A stretch of DNA of 64,000 bases from Rhipicephalus microplus (lineage: Eukaryota; Arthropoda; Arachnida; Ixodida; Ixodidae). The DNA is taken from positions 68,315,906 through 68,379,905 of the forward strand of contig NC_134707.1 in assembly GCF_043290135.1 (NCBI RefSeq), read 5' to 3'. Each line of letters opens with the position of its first letter. The first letter of the stretch is position 1. Positions 33,613 through 44,106 of this stretch are shown here, piece after piece. Position numbers and translations under genes: made by a program. The notes under the pieces were generated by a model. It searched no databases, had not been told where the DNA came from, and worked only from the letters and a program-made list of their open reading frames with translations.

Positions 33613-33639
33613 CGTGTTGGCACCTGTTTAGTCAATAAT

Positions 33640-34500
33640 TCGTTGTGTGTGTTGCCTCCGGACAAAGAGGGCGGATTCACAGTATTTTCCTCTGTTCGGT
33701 ACCACGAAAAAGCTGGCGAAACCATCTCTGCGGTCTTTGATAGTGGCAGTAATGTGTGCCTTCCAAAATTAAGGAGTGAGGCTAAGAATCTGTGTAAGCG
33801 GTCGAAGCAAGGTAAATTGGTCAAAATTATTAAAAAGGAAACGCGCGATTGTTTAGCAGGGTTTTTCACGGCAAAACACATAAAGTAGATGTGTCATTCA
33901 GAGTTTTAATCTCTGAACACGATACTTGGCAAAAACAAGTAGCGTCGTTTTCGCAAGCAAAGCTTGGTATTTTACCTATCTGTGACCCTTTCCTTATCAG
34001 GAATTCGGAAGAGGTTATTACAATTATGAACATCAACCATGACATACGCCTCCAGGCCTTTTCTATTGACGTAAAAGATGATTTTTACTCTATTCCTCAT
34101 GAAGATTTGTTACGTTCTGTTGAAAAAGTCATTGATGATTATGGTGTAATCTGATTTTAAAACGAGGTTGGTCTTTCATGTGGGCATTTCTTAGAACTTC
34201 TCACGTGCTACCTTAAGTCTACCTTTATTTTATGGGAGGATTGTGCACAGCTGCAGAAAAGAGGCATCTGCATCGGTTCTTGCCTGGCTCCTTGACTGAG
34301 TGACTTGTTTTTAGCTGAGCTTTGTGTGAAGCTGTCGGAAAGGTTGAACGGTACTAAAGTAGTTAGAACTTTTAGATAGGTAGATGATTTCTTGCTCTTT
34401 TGTAAATTGTCCGGTCGAGTAGCTAGTTACTGAGTTCAATGGCCTTTTACCAGTAATCCAGGATTGCCTTGAGCCTTAGAGGTCACGCATGAGCTTCCGC
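33640..34500 (+). pseudogene. Penelope-like RT
   Basis: Frame 33,643-33,888 carries PPDKEGGFTVF and YHEKAGETI, which match the region before the palm. Frame 33,849-34,154 has LQAFSIDVKDDFYSIPHEDL, the RT motif with the first catalytic Asp. Further along, GICIGSCLAP and LSDLFLAEL lie in a frame with stops, and the catalytic box reads VDDFLLF directly after a TAG where Tyr is expected. Frameshifts and stops occur near 34,152, 34,300 and 34,375. The RT order fits the telomerase-like Penelope RT. Confidence 0.8.
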
Positions 34501-34511
34501 AGAATGGCACC

Positions 34512-35342
34512 ATGAGGTTTCCGGACCTTCGCCTGTCGTTCGACTGCAATTCTACCTGTTGGCATTATGAGCCTCGTGCAAGTGAACCCTTTCTTCCCTA
34601 CCACACAGCCCATTTCAAATTACTTAAGAGGGCGATTACGAAGCTTTGCTTCAAGAATTCCCTAACAAAGTCGCGTCACCATATGGTCCAATTCAGTTTC
34701 GATCAGCAAAGGAAGAAGTTGCTGGTTGCCGGGTTTCTCCAGGCTTTGCTTGTCTCCGTAGTTGAATGTATCTTGAGGGACAGCAAAAACAATAACCGAA
34801 ATGCGGCGAGAATATTTATGCAAGGGAATCGCACAAGGGTGTTACCTTACGTACACACAGTTTCACATAATCTCAAAAAGATTGCCCAGCGGGCCAAAGT
34901 GCGCGAGCTCTTTTCAGCGCCAAACAAGTTGGAAAGGTTGTGCAAGATTACGACGAGAAATTCAAACAAAAATCGGTGCTGCGAAACTAAGCACAAAATT
35001 AAGTTTGTTGAGTGCGCCGAGTTTGTCGTGTACTGCCTGCTGCTATATTGTGGTCGCTGCTACGTCGGACAAAACAGTCGTTGTTTGAATGACCGGCTGC
35101 ATGAGCATCATTACAATCTCAAAAAAGGGGCAGGTGGGTTCTTAGCAATACATTGTAAAAAGTGTGGTTGTATGCCCCTGATCAACACGTGCACGGTTTC
35201 GTCAAGAAATAGGAATCAGCTTACATGCGAGATAATAGAGGCAGGAGAGATTGAAAAGTTGGGTGACAGGTGTGTTAGTGTGCCTTCTATCGCGCTGATG
35301 AAGAAGGAATTTGATTTCCTTGGTGTCCATTATGATGCGTAG
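34512..35342 (+). pseudogene. Penelope-like GIY-YIG endonuclease region
   Basis: A 276-residue open frame. The first ~150 residues look like the RT thumb/linker (RAITKLCFKNSLTKSRHHMV). Around residues 165-190 is the GIY-YIG domain: VVYCLLLYCGRCYVGQ, where the two Tyr-containing strands correspond to the GIY and YIG motifs, followed by RCLNDRLHEHH with the catalytic Arg, and a C-terminal Cys/His part HCKKCGC. Glu in LTCEIIEAGEI may be the metal-binding residue. It cuts target DNA for insertion. The frame is intact, though RT upstream is not. Confidence 0.85.
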
Positions 35343-35531
35343 TAATGTTGCGGTTACTTCTGCGCAGGAGTTGTGCTTATCGTCGTGCCCTATAAGTAGA
35401 GTTGTGATCACAAAAATGAACTGTTGAAAGTAGCGCTATGTGTGTGTGTTCAGGTCCATTCTTTGTGTATTTGCATTCAGTGTGCTCTTACTCTTCTTAA
35501 ACATGAAATATCGATATGCCCACCTTTCCAA

Positions 35532-35607
35532 CTTGATCACTTTCTTCACACGCAAAACTATCGTCTTACGACGACATTTGCAGATTACCATGCAGATACG
35601 AGGCAAA
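35532..35607 (-). mobile_element. TR670 copy 2, segment 3 (terminal piece)
   Basis: After the Penelope target duplication the sequence ACGCAAAACTATCGTCTTACG and ACATTTGCAGATTAC matches the inverted left end of copy 1 (16,711-16,770). It ends at 35,607, directly before the second CTTTTTT. The three segments total ~674 bp with duplicates counted once, against 664 bp for copy 1. Confidence 0.85.
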
Positions 35608-36454
35608 CTTTTTTTATGAAGAGCATCGTCCACTGTCATGGAGCACCAGCAGTTGTCATATCTAGTCGTAGCACAGCTTTTACCGTCCCGATGATACAAG
35701 ACGTCATGTAGCTTAGCGGCACAGTAGATCGAAAAACTACTGCCTACCACCCACAAAGCAACGGCCTTACACAGCGAGAAAACAAAGCGATCGCCGACAT
35801 GCTATCCTTGTACATTGACCAAGACCACAGAAACTGCGATGACATCCTCCCTTACGTCACATTCGCTTGCAACACCACTGTGCAAGAAACAAGTGGATCC
35901 ACAGCATTTCGGTTGCTTCACGGCAGGGAGGTCACTACAATGTCGGATACCATGCTTCTACCAGACAGGCACAACATTGGTGTCAAGACGAATGAATTTA
36001 TCAGACTGACGGACGCAGCTCATAAGCTTGCAGTCGAACGAATCCCTAAGCAACAGCGCATCGACTCGTAAGGGTACAACGCTCGTCGTCTAGATGTCTC
36101 TTACCAACTCGGAGAACGAGTATGGTTGTGCACTCCCATTCGACAACGGGGCTAGTGGGAAATGTTGTCACATCGCTATTTTCGTCCCTATGGAGTTCTC
36201 CACTGTCTCAGTGAAGTGAACTACGAAGTTCTTGACGAGGACATGGCTTCTCAATCCCTCCATTCACAACACCTACATGTCATCGATGTTTCGAGAATGA
36301 AACCGTTTTACCAACGCTGACCATTCGTCAAACTCACTTAGGTAGACTTACAGCATTGTGAACACCGCCTTGTGTACTGCTTATCGTATGTGTATTCTTT
36401 TAATCTGGTAATTGTGTCGTGACAGCGGGACGACGTTCTTTGGGTAGGGGGGTA
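35608..36454 (+). pseudogene. Gypsy-2 integrase, C-terminal part, and polypurine tract
   Basis: The integrase resumes with FFMKSIVHCHGAPAVVIS; the Asp expected after that segment is Ser here (SSRSTAFT against the usual TDRGTAFT). Then MLSLYIDQDHRNCDDILPYV, FACNTTVQETSGSTAFRLLH and GREVTTM appear in the frame 35,799-36,071. After a stop come SYQLGERVWL, PYGVLHCLSEVNYEVL and VIDVSRMKPFYQ, the C-terminal module. The tract TGGGTAGGGGGGTAA at 36,440-36,454 is the polypurine primer. It is the continuation of the segment broken at 26,811. Confidence 0.9.
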
Positions 36455-37040
36455 ATGCTACAAGTACAAGTTCTGCAAGTGTTGTTTCTATAGACGCTAG
36501 CAGGCTTGTATGTGCCGCTGTTGAAAAGAGGACGCAGATGCACTTGCAGAGAAGACGATAAAGTCGAACGTATTGCCGTTGATCTAATCAGTCTGATGTC
36601 TTTGTGTGCCATTATTTACAGGTTGCAGTTACGGTGTAAAGTGACAATATCATTTCTTTTGGTGTGGTACAAGATAACGTATGGCGGGAGAATTCATTTA
36701 CAGCGAAATCTGTTATGAGATAACAAGACGGGTAAAATAAAGAATTTTACAACAGCAAAGGAAGAACCAGGCGTCACACAAAGCGAATAGCGTAACTTCC
36801 TGTGTGACTACTTTTAGTTTGTTTTCAGCCTCGATTGCCAACGGCGGTTCCGTGTGTGTGTCGATGTTTTCTGCAGATAGAATTATTCTAATGTAGAGCT
36901 GGCTAACCGAGCATTGCTATGTAGTGTTTGGACGCACTCTGTGATTTGGAGGTAATTAGCGCAAAAATAGCAATCTTTCCGGACAGATCAATACAGAAAT
37001 TGTAATTGTATTGCTGCAAACAGGAGAAAAAACTAGAAAG
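36455..37040 (+). repeat. Candidate 3' LTR region of Gypsy-2
   Basis: LTR sequence should begin at TGCTACAAGTACAAG directly after the polypurine tract. AATAAA at 36,736-36,741 could be its poly(A) signal. No second LTR copy is present in the window (the 5' end is lost), so its right end cannot be set; the I-type LINE copy 2 starts at about 37,041. Confidence 0.45.
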
Positions 37041-37660
37041 CCACCCCACAGTGGCGTCTGTGAAAGCAGGCGTTTGGTATGTACTGAGACCACGGACTCA
37101 AGCTAACGGGGGGGGGGGGTTCAACTCCCTCCCAGGCCTAGCCGTGCGTGGCTGAGCCGTGTCCGAGGAAAAGGGGATCCTGGGGGTTGAGATGATGCCG
37201 GGTGATTGGACCTTTAAGGCCCCCTGGCAGAGGCAACACGCCCCTTTGGTCCCAGCTTCACGTAGATGGCACCCCTGGGCTGACCCACCCACGGGAAATT
37301 GGCAGTCTCCTTTTCCTTTCTCTCTCCCCCTAACCTTCGTCTTTATCTCTCACTTTCTATCTGACCTGTCTTCTTACCTCATTCGTTTATTTCCGAATTT
37401 CCTGGTGGTGAGGGTTAAGCTGGTGTACCTATCCATCCTAGAATAATTATAACAGGTTATAGCGGCGATGCATGGCTGGCCTCTCCAAGTGTTTGCTTTC
37501 AACCTTGTAGCGTCCCCATGTTGGGCTCGGTGGTGGGTGGCCGCCATCGCCACCGAACTTTATAGTATTTTTATGGCAAAAGATTCCCCCCCCCCTTCCT
37601 GATCGCTCCCTGAAAAGGGGGCGCACCGAAGACACTTTTCTGCATAACACACCAAAGCTG
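37041..37660 (+). promoter_or_regulatory. 5' UTR of I-type LINE copy 2
   Basis: Matches copy 1 from GGCGTCTGTGAAAGCAGGCG onward, with a G-run at ~37,108-37,120, GCCGTGCGTGGCTGAGCCGT and GGACCTTTAAGGCCCCCTGG. It faces away from the 5' UTR of copy 1, whose start lies 4.06 kb to the left. Confidence 0.6.
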
Positions 37661-38805
37661 TCATTCCCAAAGTACCATGTTATCCCCAGTCAAAACGAAA
37701 AGAAGACAGTCCGAGCTATTTCACCTTTCCTCGTTTCTAAAACTCTCACAGAAGCAATAGGCCCAGGTTACAAAGTGACAAAGATGGGAAGCGATGATCT
37801 TCTGGAGGTTCGTGACAAAGCTCAGTATGAAACGCTGTCTAAGCTTGTAGCCTTTCGGAAAACCCCTGTCTCGGTGGGCCCAAACAGGTCCATGAACAGT
37901 GTCCGAGGCGTAATTTTCGATGATGATCTTATTGAGCTTTCTGAAAGTGAGCTGCTCGAAGGTTGGCAGGACCAGAATGTTGACAAAGACCAAAGAATAA
38001 CAATAAGGCGCAACAACAAACTAACGCCTACAAAACACGTAGTAATTACATTCGCAACAAGTGACCTACTAGAATCAATCAAAACCGGCAATTGCAAGCT
38101 CCATGTAAAACCATAAATTCCTAACACTCGTCAATGTTTCAAGGGTCAACGTTTCGGTCATTGATCGCAGAGCTGCAGAGGGCGCGCCTCTTGCGCAAAG
38201 TGTGCATCCATGCAACACATATCCGACAACTGCACCTCAGAAACAACTCATTGTTCAAACTGTGAAGGAGATTACGCTGCCTACTCGCGATCATGCCGCG
38301 CATGGAAACAAGATAAATAAATAGAACATAAGGTCAAAATCAATCTCTCATTCCAAGAAGCACGCCAACGTTTCGCACTACACAACCCATCTTTCCCTCC
38401 TTCGCAGATGTGACGCGCCGGGGCGCCGCGCCACATGTCTCTGCAGCCGCGAATGTCACACAGTGTGTGGCCGCGGTCGTGCCACCAGCGACCCCGGCTG
38501 GAGCAGCCTGTACTGCTCCGCCACCTGAAAAACAGGGCCGGCAGACCCCCGTGTCTGTTGTACCTCGGACCACTTCAAGCGCAGTTAGGTCCGAAAGTTC
38601 TATGACCATGCCTGCCGAGCAAGCACCATCCATTACCTCACAAGATGTGATGAATACAAGTCCCACTCCTCCGGCACCTGAGACGCCGAAGGATTGGCGC
38701 ATCTCCTTGGAGCGCGCCAAAAAAAAAAACCCAAGTCACACGGCCCACAAAAGGCCCTGTAACCTAACGCAAAACTTTTGTACACACAGCACCACACAGC
38801 ATTAA
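37661..38805 (+). pseudogene. I-type LINE copy 2: ORF1
   Basis: The frame 37,775-38,116 matches copy 1 ORF1 (DLLEVRDKAQYETL, FRKTPVSVGPNRSMN, VRGVIFDDDLIELSESELLE). After a stop, knuckles follow in a broken frame at 38,130-38,310: CFKGQRFGH with the second Cys lost, CAKCASMQHISDNC intact, and CSNCEGDYAAYSRSC with His replaced by Tyr. A Pro/Ser/Ala-rich tail occupies 38,410-38,805. It is the fossil RNA-binding protein. Confidence 0.85.
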
Positions 38806-38806
38806 A

Positions 38807-39500
38807 ATGACACAAATACTACAGTGGAACGTCAGAAGACTGCTGAGAAACCTCGACGATATCCAGGAACTTTTACTTAAACACACACCTAAGGTGTTGT
38901 GCGTACAACAGGTGCACCTGAAACCTAAGCACACCAACTTTTTACGTCATTACGTTACTTTTCGGGAGGACCAGAATGATGCCAATGAGCCATTCGGTGG
39001 TGTTACCATTATAGTCAATCCAGGGATTGAATGCACCCACTTAACTCTAAAAACATCCCTTGAGGCGGTGGCTGTTTGAGCAGTTCTTTTTAATAAGCTC
39101 GCTGTTTCTACCTGCCTCCACAACACCGTCTTGAAAAGCATGTATTCCAGTCCCTCATAGACAAAATTCCAGAACCTTATATTCTCCTTGGAGATTACAA
39201 TGCACATAGCAATCTATGGCGTGTCTCTCGCTGCGATGCTCGAGTTCGCCTGATTGAACAGTTCCTTTTTCATTCTGGTGCGTGCCTGCTGAATCGGAAA
39301 GAGCCAACATACTAGAATATTGCTAACAATACGTACTCAACAATATACCTCAGCATAACATTTTTATAATTCCTGCCTCTACTTAAAAGGGAAGTCATTA
39401 TTATACCATACGGTAGTGACCACTTTCTTGTATTTTTCAGCATATCAATAACAAATACATGTCCTGCACAAGCTCCCGATTCGCTCATCGACAAAGCCGA
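38807..39500 (+). pseudogene. I-type LINE copy 2: APE endonuclease
   Basis: Begins MTQILQWNVRRLLRNLDDIQ, matching the ORF2 start of copy 1. KVLCVQQVHLKPKH has Gln where the catalytic Glu stands in copy 1 (VQETHL), and FGGVTIIVNP follows. A TGA at 39,077 ends the frame; the rest is recognisable only in scraps (SLEITMHIAI corresponds to the GDFN region shifted). The nuclease is clearly inactive. Confidence 0.8.
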
Positions 39501-39911
39501 TCGGGAAAAGTTTCAAAAAAAATGACTGTATTACCTTTAAGTGACATGGCGGCGTTGAGCATAGAGGATGCTGTGTGCCATTGTACAGCTTTCTTTGTTG
39601 ATGCAGCAACGGATTGTATTCCCCAAACATGCGGACCATCGAGCAAACGTCGAGTGCCATGGTGAAATAACGAGCGCCGTAACGCTCGAAAAAAACAAAA
39701 TAAAGCATGGAAGTTGCTTAGAGACTCGACCACAGCCGAGAATCTCGTAAACCTTAAAAACGTTAACTTGCAAGCAAACAGGACACGCTTACTAGTGAGA
39801 AGAGAACGTTGGCACAAATATTGATCAGGCATTAACTCATACACAGATGAGTCGAGAGTCTGGAACATGGTTAGTAAGGTGGCGGTATGAAACGCACATT
39901 CACTTCCTCGA

Positions 39912-41370
39912 GTGAACACGCAAGGGCAGAATTTGGAAGACAAGGCAAACACTTTCGAAGCGCACTTCAAACAGGTCTGCAGCTCATCACACTATAGTGA
40001 AGCGTTCCGAAGATACAAAACCACAATAGAAAAACAGAGATTAGAGGGCAAGCCCACAGCACATGAGGCATACAACGAACATTTCTGTTCGGCTGATCTA
40101 CAAGCCTCTTTTATCTGCTGCGATAAATCTGCCCAGGCCCGGACCGTGTGGCATATGAAATGTTAAAACACGTGCCCACTGAAACACAAAAAGCTCTCCT
40201 CTCCCTGTGTAATGCGATATGGTCTTCCGGTGAGCTACCCTCAGCCTGGATGGAAGCTATCGTTATCCAAATTTTAAAACAAGGCAGGGACCCAGCCTCA
40301 GTTTCCAGCTACAAGCCAATAGCATTAACCAGCTGTCTTTGAAAGGTCTTTGAAAGAATGATTAACCGGCACCTGATTCACTTCCTTGAAATTAATGGCC
40401 TACTTGACCCATACCAGTGTGGGTTTCGAGAGACTCGGTCTACCACTGACCACCTTGTCCGTATTGAGGCAAAAATTTGCGATGCTTTTGTTCATAAGCA
40501 ATAATTTCTTTCTTTGTTCCTCGATATAGAAAATGCAGTGACACTACATGGCGCTTTGACATATTGCGAGACCTGTCACATTTAGGTGTGCGGGGTAGAA
40601 TGCTGTCAATCATCGAAAGCTACTTGTCCAACCGAATATTCCGTGTGACGAGTTGGCACCGTTTTATCTCGTATGTTTGTTCAAGAAACAGGAGTGCCAC
40701 AAGGAGGTGCATTGAGCTGCACACTTTTCATAGTTAAAATGAATTCCTTGTACCTGTCTCTACTACGTCAAATTTTTTGTTCCATATATGTCGATGAGGT
40801 ACACAGTGGTTTCAAACTGTGCAACATCTCAGTGTACCAACGTGAGGTTCACCTAGGGTAGAACAAGGTATCTCAAGGGGCAGACGAGAATGGCATTATA
40901 CTCAACGCGCAAAACAGCACTTCTGTCTTGTTCAGCCGTAAGAGGTGCCTCCATCCTGACCCCGACATTGACCTGCATGGACAACCTCTATCAGTGAAGA
41001 CCGAGCACAAGTTTCTTGGTCTCATACTAGACACTAAACTAACCTTTATCCTATACATCAAGAATTTAAAGGACAGTTGCTTAAAACAATGAACATTTTG
41101 AAAGTATTGTCACGCACTACATGGGGTAGTCACACAAAATGTCTAGTGAATTTTTATAAAAGCCTCGTACGCACACGCCACGGCGCTATAATCTATCAGT
41201 CGACAACACCATCAGCCTTGAAGATTCTCGATACTGTCCACTATCTAGGCATTTGCCTCACTACGGGTGCTTTCCGAACTAGCCCTGCGGAAAGCCTGTA
41301 CGTGGATTCGAATGAATGGTCGCTCCACCTACAAAGATGTTTCCTGTCCTTTTAGCACTTTTTGAAGGTG
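39912..41370 (+). pseudogene. I-type LINE copy 2: reverse transcriptase and thumb
   Basis: In successive frames: LEDKANTFEAHFKQV (39,912-40,166); SAWMEAIVIQILKQGRDPAS and SSYKPIALTSCL (40,148-40,342); CGFRETRSTTDH near 40,420; ETGVPQGGALSCTLFIVKMN (40,673-40,861) with SIYVDEVH, where YVDDVQ would carry the catalytic Asp pair (second Asp is Glu). Then KTEHKFLGLILDTKLTF near 41,010 and HYLGICLTTGAFRTSPAESL (41,077-41,355). Several frameshifts and stops; inactive. Confidence 0.85.
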
Positions 41371-41699
41371 AAGGCAGACGTGAAACACCCACCCCACTTC
41401 AAATATATTGATTTGTCTTGCTCTGGCTTGTTCGAGAACCGTCCTTCATTTAGGCAGCTCTACGCACTCCGTGTAAGGGGCCTGACCGAAGAAACAGATG
41501 TGCCTCTTCTTGAACACAGTTTGATGGCTTGTGCAACATATCTGCCACCCTGGCAGTGGCAGCTTATAGGCTGAGATGTCTCTTTTGTTCAAGTCACAAA
41601 GCACGCACCACTTGCACGCATACAACATACTTTTAAGAACTACAACTTGAATACACATGCCTTGAGCCATTTCCCGATGCGTCACACTCCAACACTCCT

Positions 41700-42400
41700 G
41701 TGTCATTGGCAGCGGTAGGCAAATCATTTTCCGAGGCCGGCGTTCTTCATCCTGATCCAAGCATTTTCACAGGTGAAGCTTACACAATACTGGCGGTCGT
41801 AAAACACATCAAACAGATAAAGTTACAAAAGGCAGTAACATGCACAATTCTCTAAGCGTGGCGAAAGCTCTGAAAACTCCTAAAAATACAAGAACCCCGT
41901 GCTGGTGTCACTTTGCTCACTTCTGTGCTCACTCTACACATCAAAACAGCATGTCGGTGTCTGCTGGGTTCCAGGGCATCGTGAAATACAAGGGAACGTT
42001 TTGGCCGACAAGCTGGCTATTTCAGCCAACGAGACTACTTCCAATGCATCAATGCCAATCCCTGCAATTGACTTAAAACCTTTTGTAAAACGAAAGCTCA
42101 GGGGGTACTGGCAGAGCACGTGGGATAAGCACACAGATAATAAACTCCATGCTATTAGGCCACAACTAGGTTTTTGGCCACCACTATCAAAATCACGACA
42201 CACAGAAGTAACACTAACAAGGCTTAGAACAGGATATACACACTCTACACAATTATTTCTTCTATCTACTGGCATTCCACCATATTGTGGGAGATGTGGA
42301 GAACCACTTACTGTTCTCCACATTCTCGTCCGTTGTAATGAGCTAGATGCTCTAAGAAAAAAGCACTTTTTACTGCCCTACTGGTAGCAGCTCGTACTAC
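41700..42400 (+). pseudogene. I-type LINE copy 2: RNase H remnant and Cys-His motif
   Basis: The early RNase H motifs are scrambled; near 41,830 HNSLSVAKALK corresponds to the TDSLGVVRAL stretch with its Asp changed to Asn. Frame 41,899-42,387 gives VCWVPGHREIQGNVLADKLA (late Asp kept), KPFVKRKLRGYWQSTWDKH, TEVTLTRLRTGYTHS and CGRCGEPLTVLHILVRC. The order matches the C-terminus of copy 1 closely. It is the end of ORF2. Confidence 0.85.
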
Positions 42401-42757
42401 ACCGTGGGATGCTTGTCGGTAGGGACGAGCTTTATAAACTGCCATCACTTTTCTCTATTTTAAAAAATGTTCATAGCTTTCACCCCAAATTTTGAGGTAC
42501 TCCGTCGCATGGCGGCGGTGACTACATCTCTATCATGGTTTATTATAATGTCATTTTGCCATCCACTTTCCGTGAACTTATCTCACGCCATTGTCATGAT
42601 TTTAATACTGCCACGTTTTTACCCGTTTTAGCGCGAGGACTTTTAAGGCCCCTCTACAGCCCTGCAACGTATCATTGTTCACATACCAAGTCTTGCGAAA
42701 TGGTGCTCTTTGGCCATCAATTGGCCCTTGCGCCATTAAACCACTCATCATCAATAT

Positions 42758-43781
42758 AGATGCCCACAGAAAGCGTGTATATTCATTTGTCAAGCATATG
42801 AATGAGTGGGTTTTCCGACATGCAGGTTATCGCATGAGTATTTGTTTTCGTGCATAATAGAATATCCATATTGTGACGAGCACGCATCAGACGGACGAAG
42901 GCCTCAACCTTATCAATATAGTTTACTCCCTGGATGAGCTGAGAATACCTAATGCCAGCCGTTTCAAACTATAAATACCAGAGATTTCAACTATTCAAAT
43001 AAAGATAGTTGTCAAATCCAATGTCAACCTGCTATAACGCGATAAAATCTCTATTACGAATTTTTTCAGATTTTTTTTCAGTTATTATACTCCAGAGGGC
43101 ATGTTGACCGAAGAGCTGTCATTTCAGTATGGCTCGGTGAACGTAACTTCTTAAAAATCTTACAATAGGGTGTGCGCAGCCACTAAACTTTTTTCTTATG
43201 ACCGCGTAATTTGCCTCATGAGAACAGTTGAAATGTGCTTCATTGTATTCAGCACTGTGGGCCGAAAAATTGATCGTGCCCCTGGTCTCAGCAGCGTAGC
43301 TAGTTTCCGAACGGGTGGTTCAGTGTGTAATTAAGGATTTCATGTGTGAACTAATTTCCATATGCGAAATCAATAACCAAGCGTTTCGCGCCCCAAAGTC
43401 TGTATGCTTTACAGCGCACACGGCTCATGCGATACACGATAGGTGTGCGCTTTATTTCTTCAAAGAAATTGACAAATGGCTTTAAAGGCTTCATGTTTTT
43501 TCGTGCAGAAATGACATAACCACCATTAAATTAAACATGTGGTCACTTTATATCACAATATTGATCAAAGTGTTAATGAACGACCTACCGTGAAGACATT
43601 ACTGTCATTTTTAGACGCCCCATCCGAATCAAGCCACACATTTTTGGCCTTGTTCTAGCTTTAGACAATAATCAGTCTATCGCATGATTCACTCTGGTTA
43701 GAAGTTAGTCTTTATTAGGATTCCCTTCTTTCAACTTCACTTAACGCCCAAATACCTCTGACTTAAATTTCACGATAGTTC
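42758..43781. other. Unassigned stretch
   Basis: No reading frame or repeat family recognised. AT-rich and apparently unique within the window. Confidence 0.4.

Positions 43782-44106
<325 letters not shown>

Larger units (their letters stand above)
33280..35531 (+). mobile_element. Penelope-like element with inverted terminal copy
   Basis: The flanks CTTGTTCACTTTCTCC (33,264-33,279) and CTTGATCACTTTCTTC (35,532-35,547) agree at 14 of 16 bases, marking the target duplication. The left ~330 bp (33,282-33,612) is an inverted copy of the right end (35,174-35,503), including the end of the endonuclease coding region. Inside are an RT and a GIY-YIG endonuclease in one order, the diagnostic layout of Penelope-like elements, whose terminal repeats may be inverted. 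Stops and frameshifts show it is inactive. Confidence 0.9.
37041..42757 (+). mobile_element. I-type LINE copy 2 (~5.7 kb)
   Basis: Collinear with copy 1 (27,141-32,985) but on the opposite strand: 5' UTR, ORF1 with knuckles, endonuclease, RT, RNase H and a 3' UTR ending in an ATC-rich tail near 42,745-42,757. Protein divergence between the two is large, so they are different sublineages or old insertions. More stops and frameshifts are seen than in copy 1. No convincing target duplication was identified. Confidence 0.85.

Noticed and set aside
42740..42790. Target duplication for I-type LINE copy 2
   Set aside because: Only short words (CCCACAG, AGAAAG) are shared with the left flank near 37,030-37,050, and they do not align with consistent ends.
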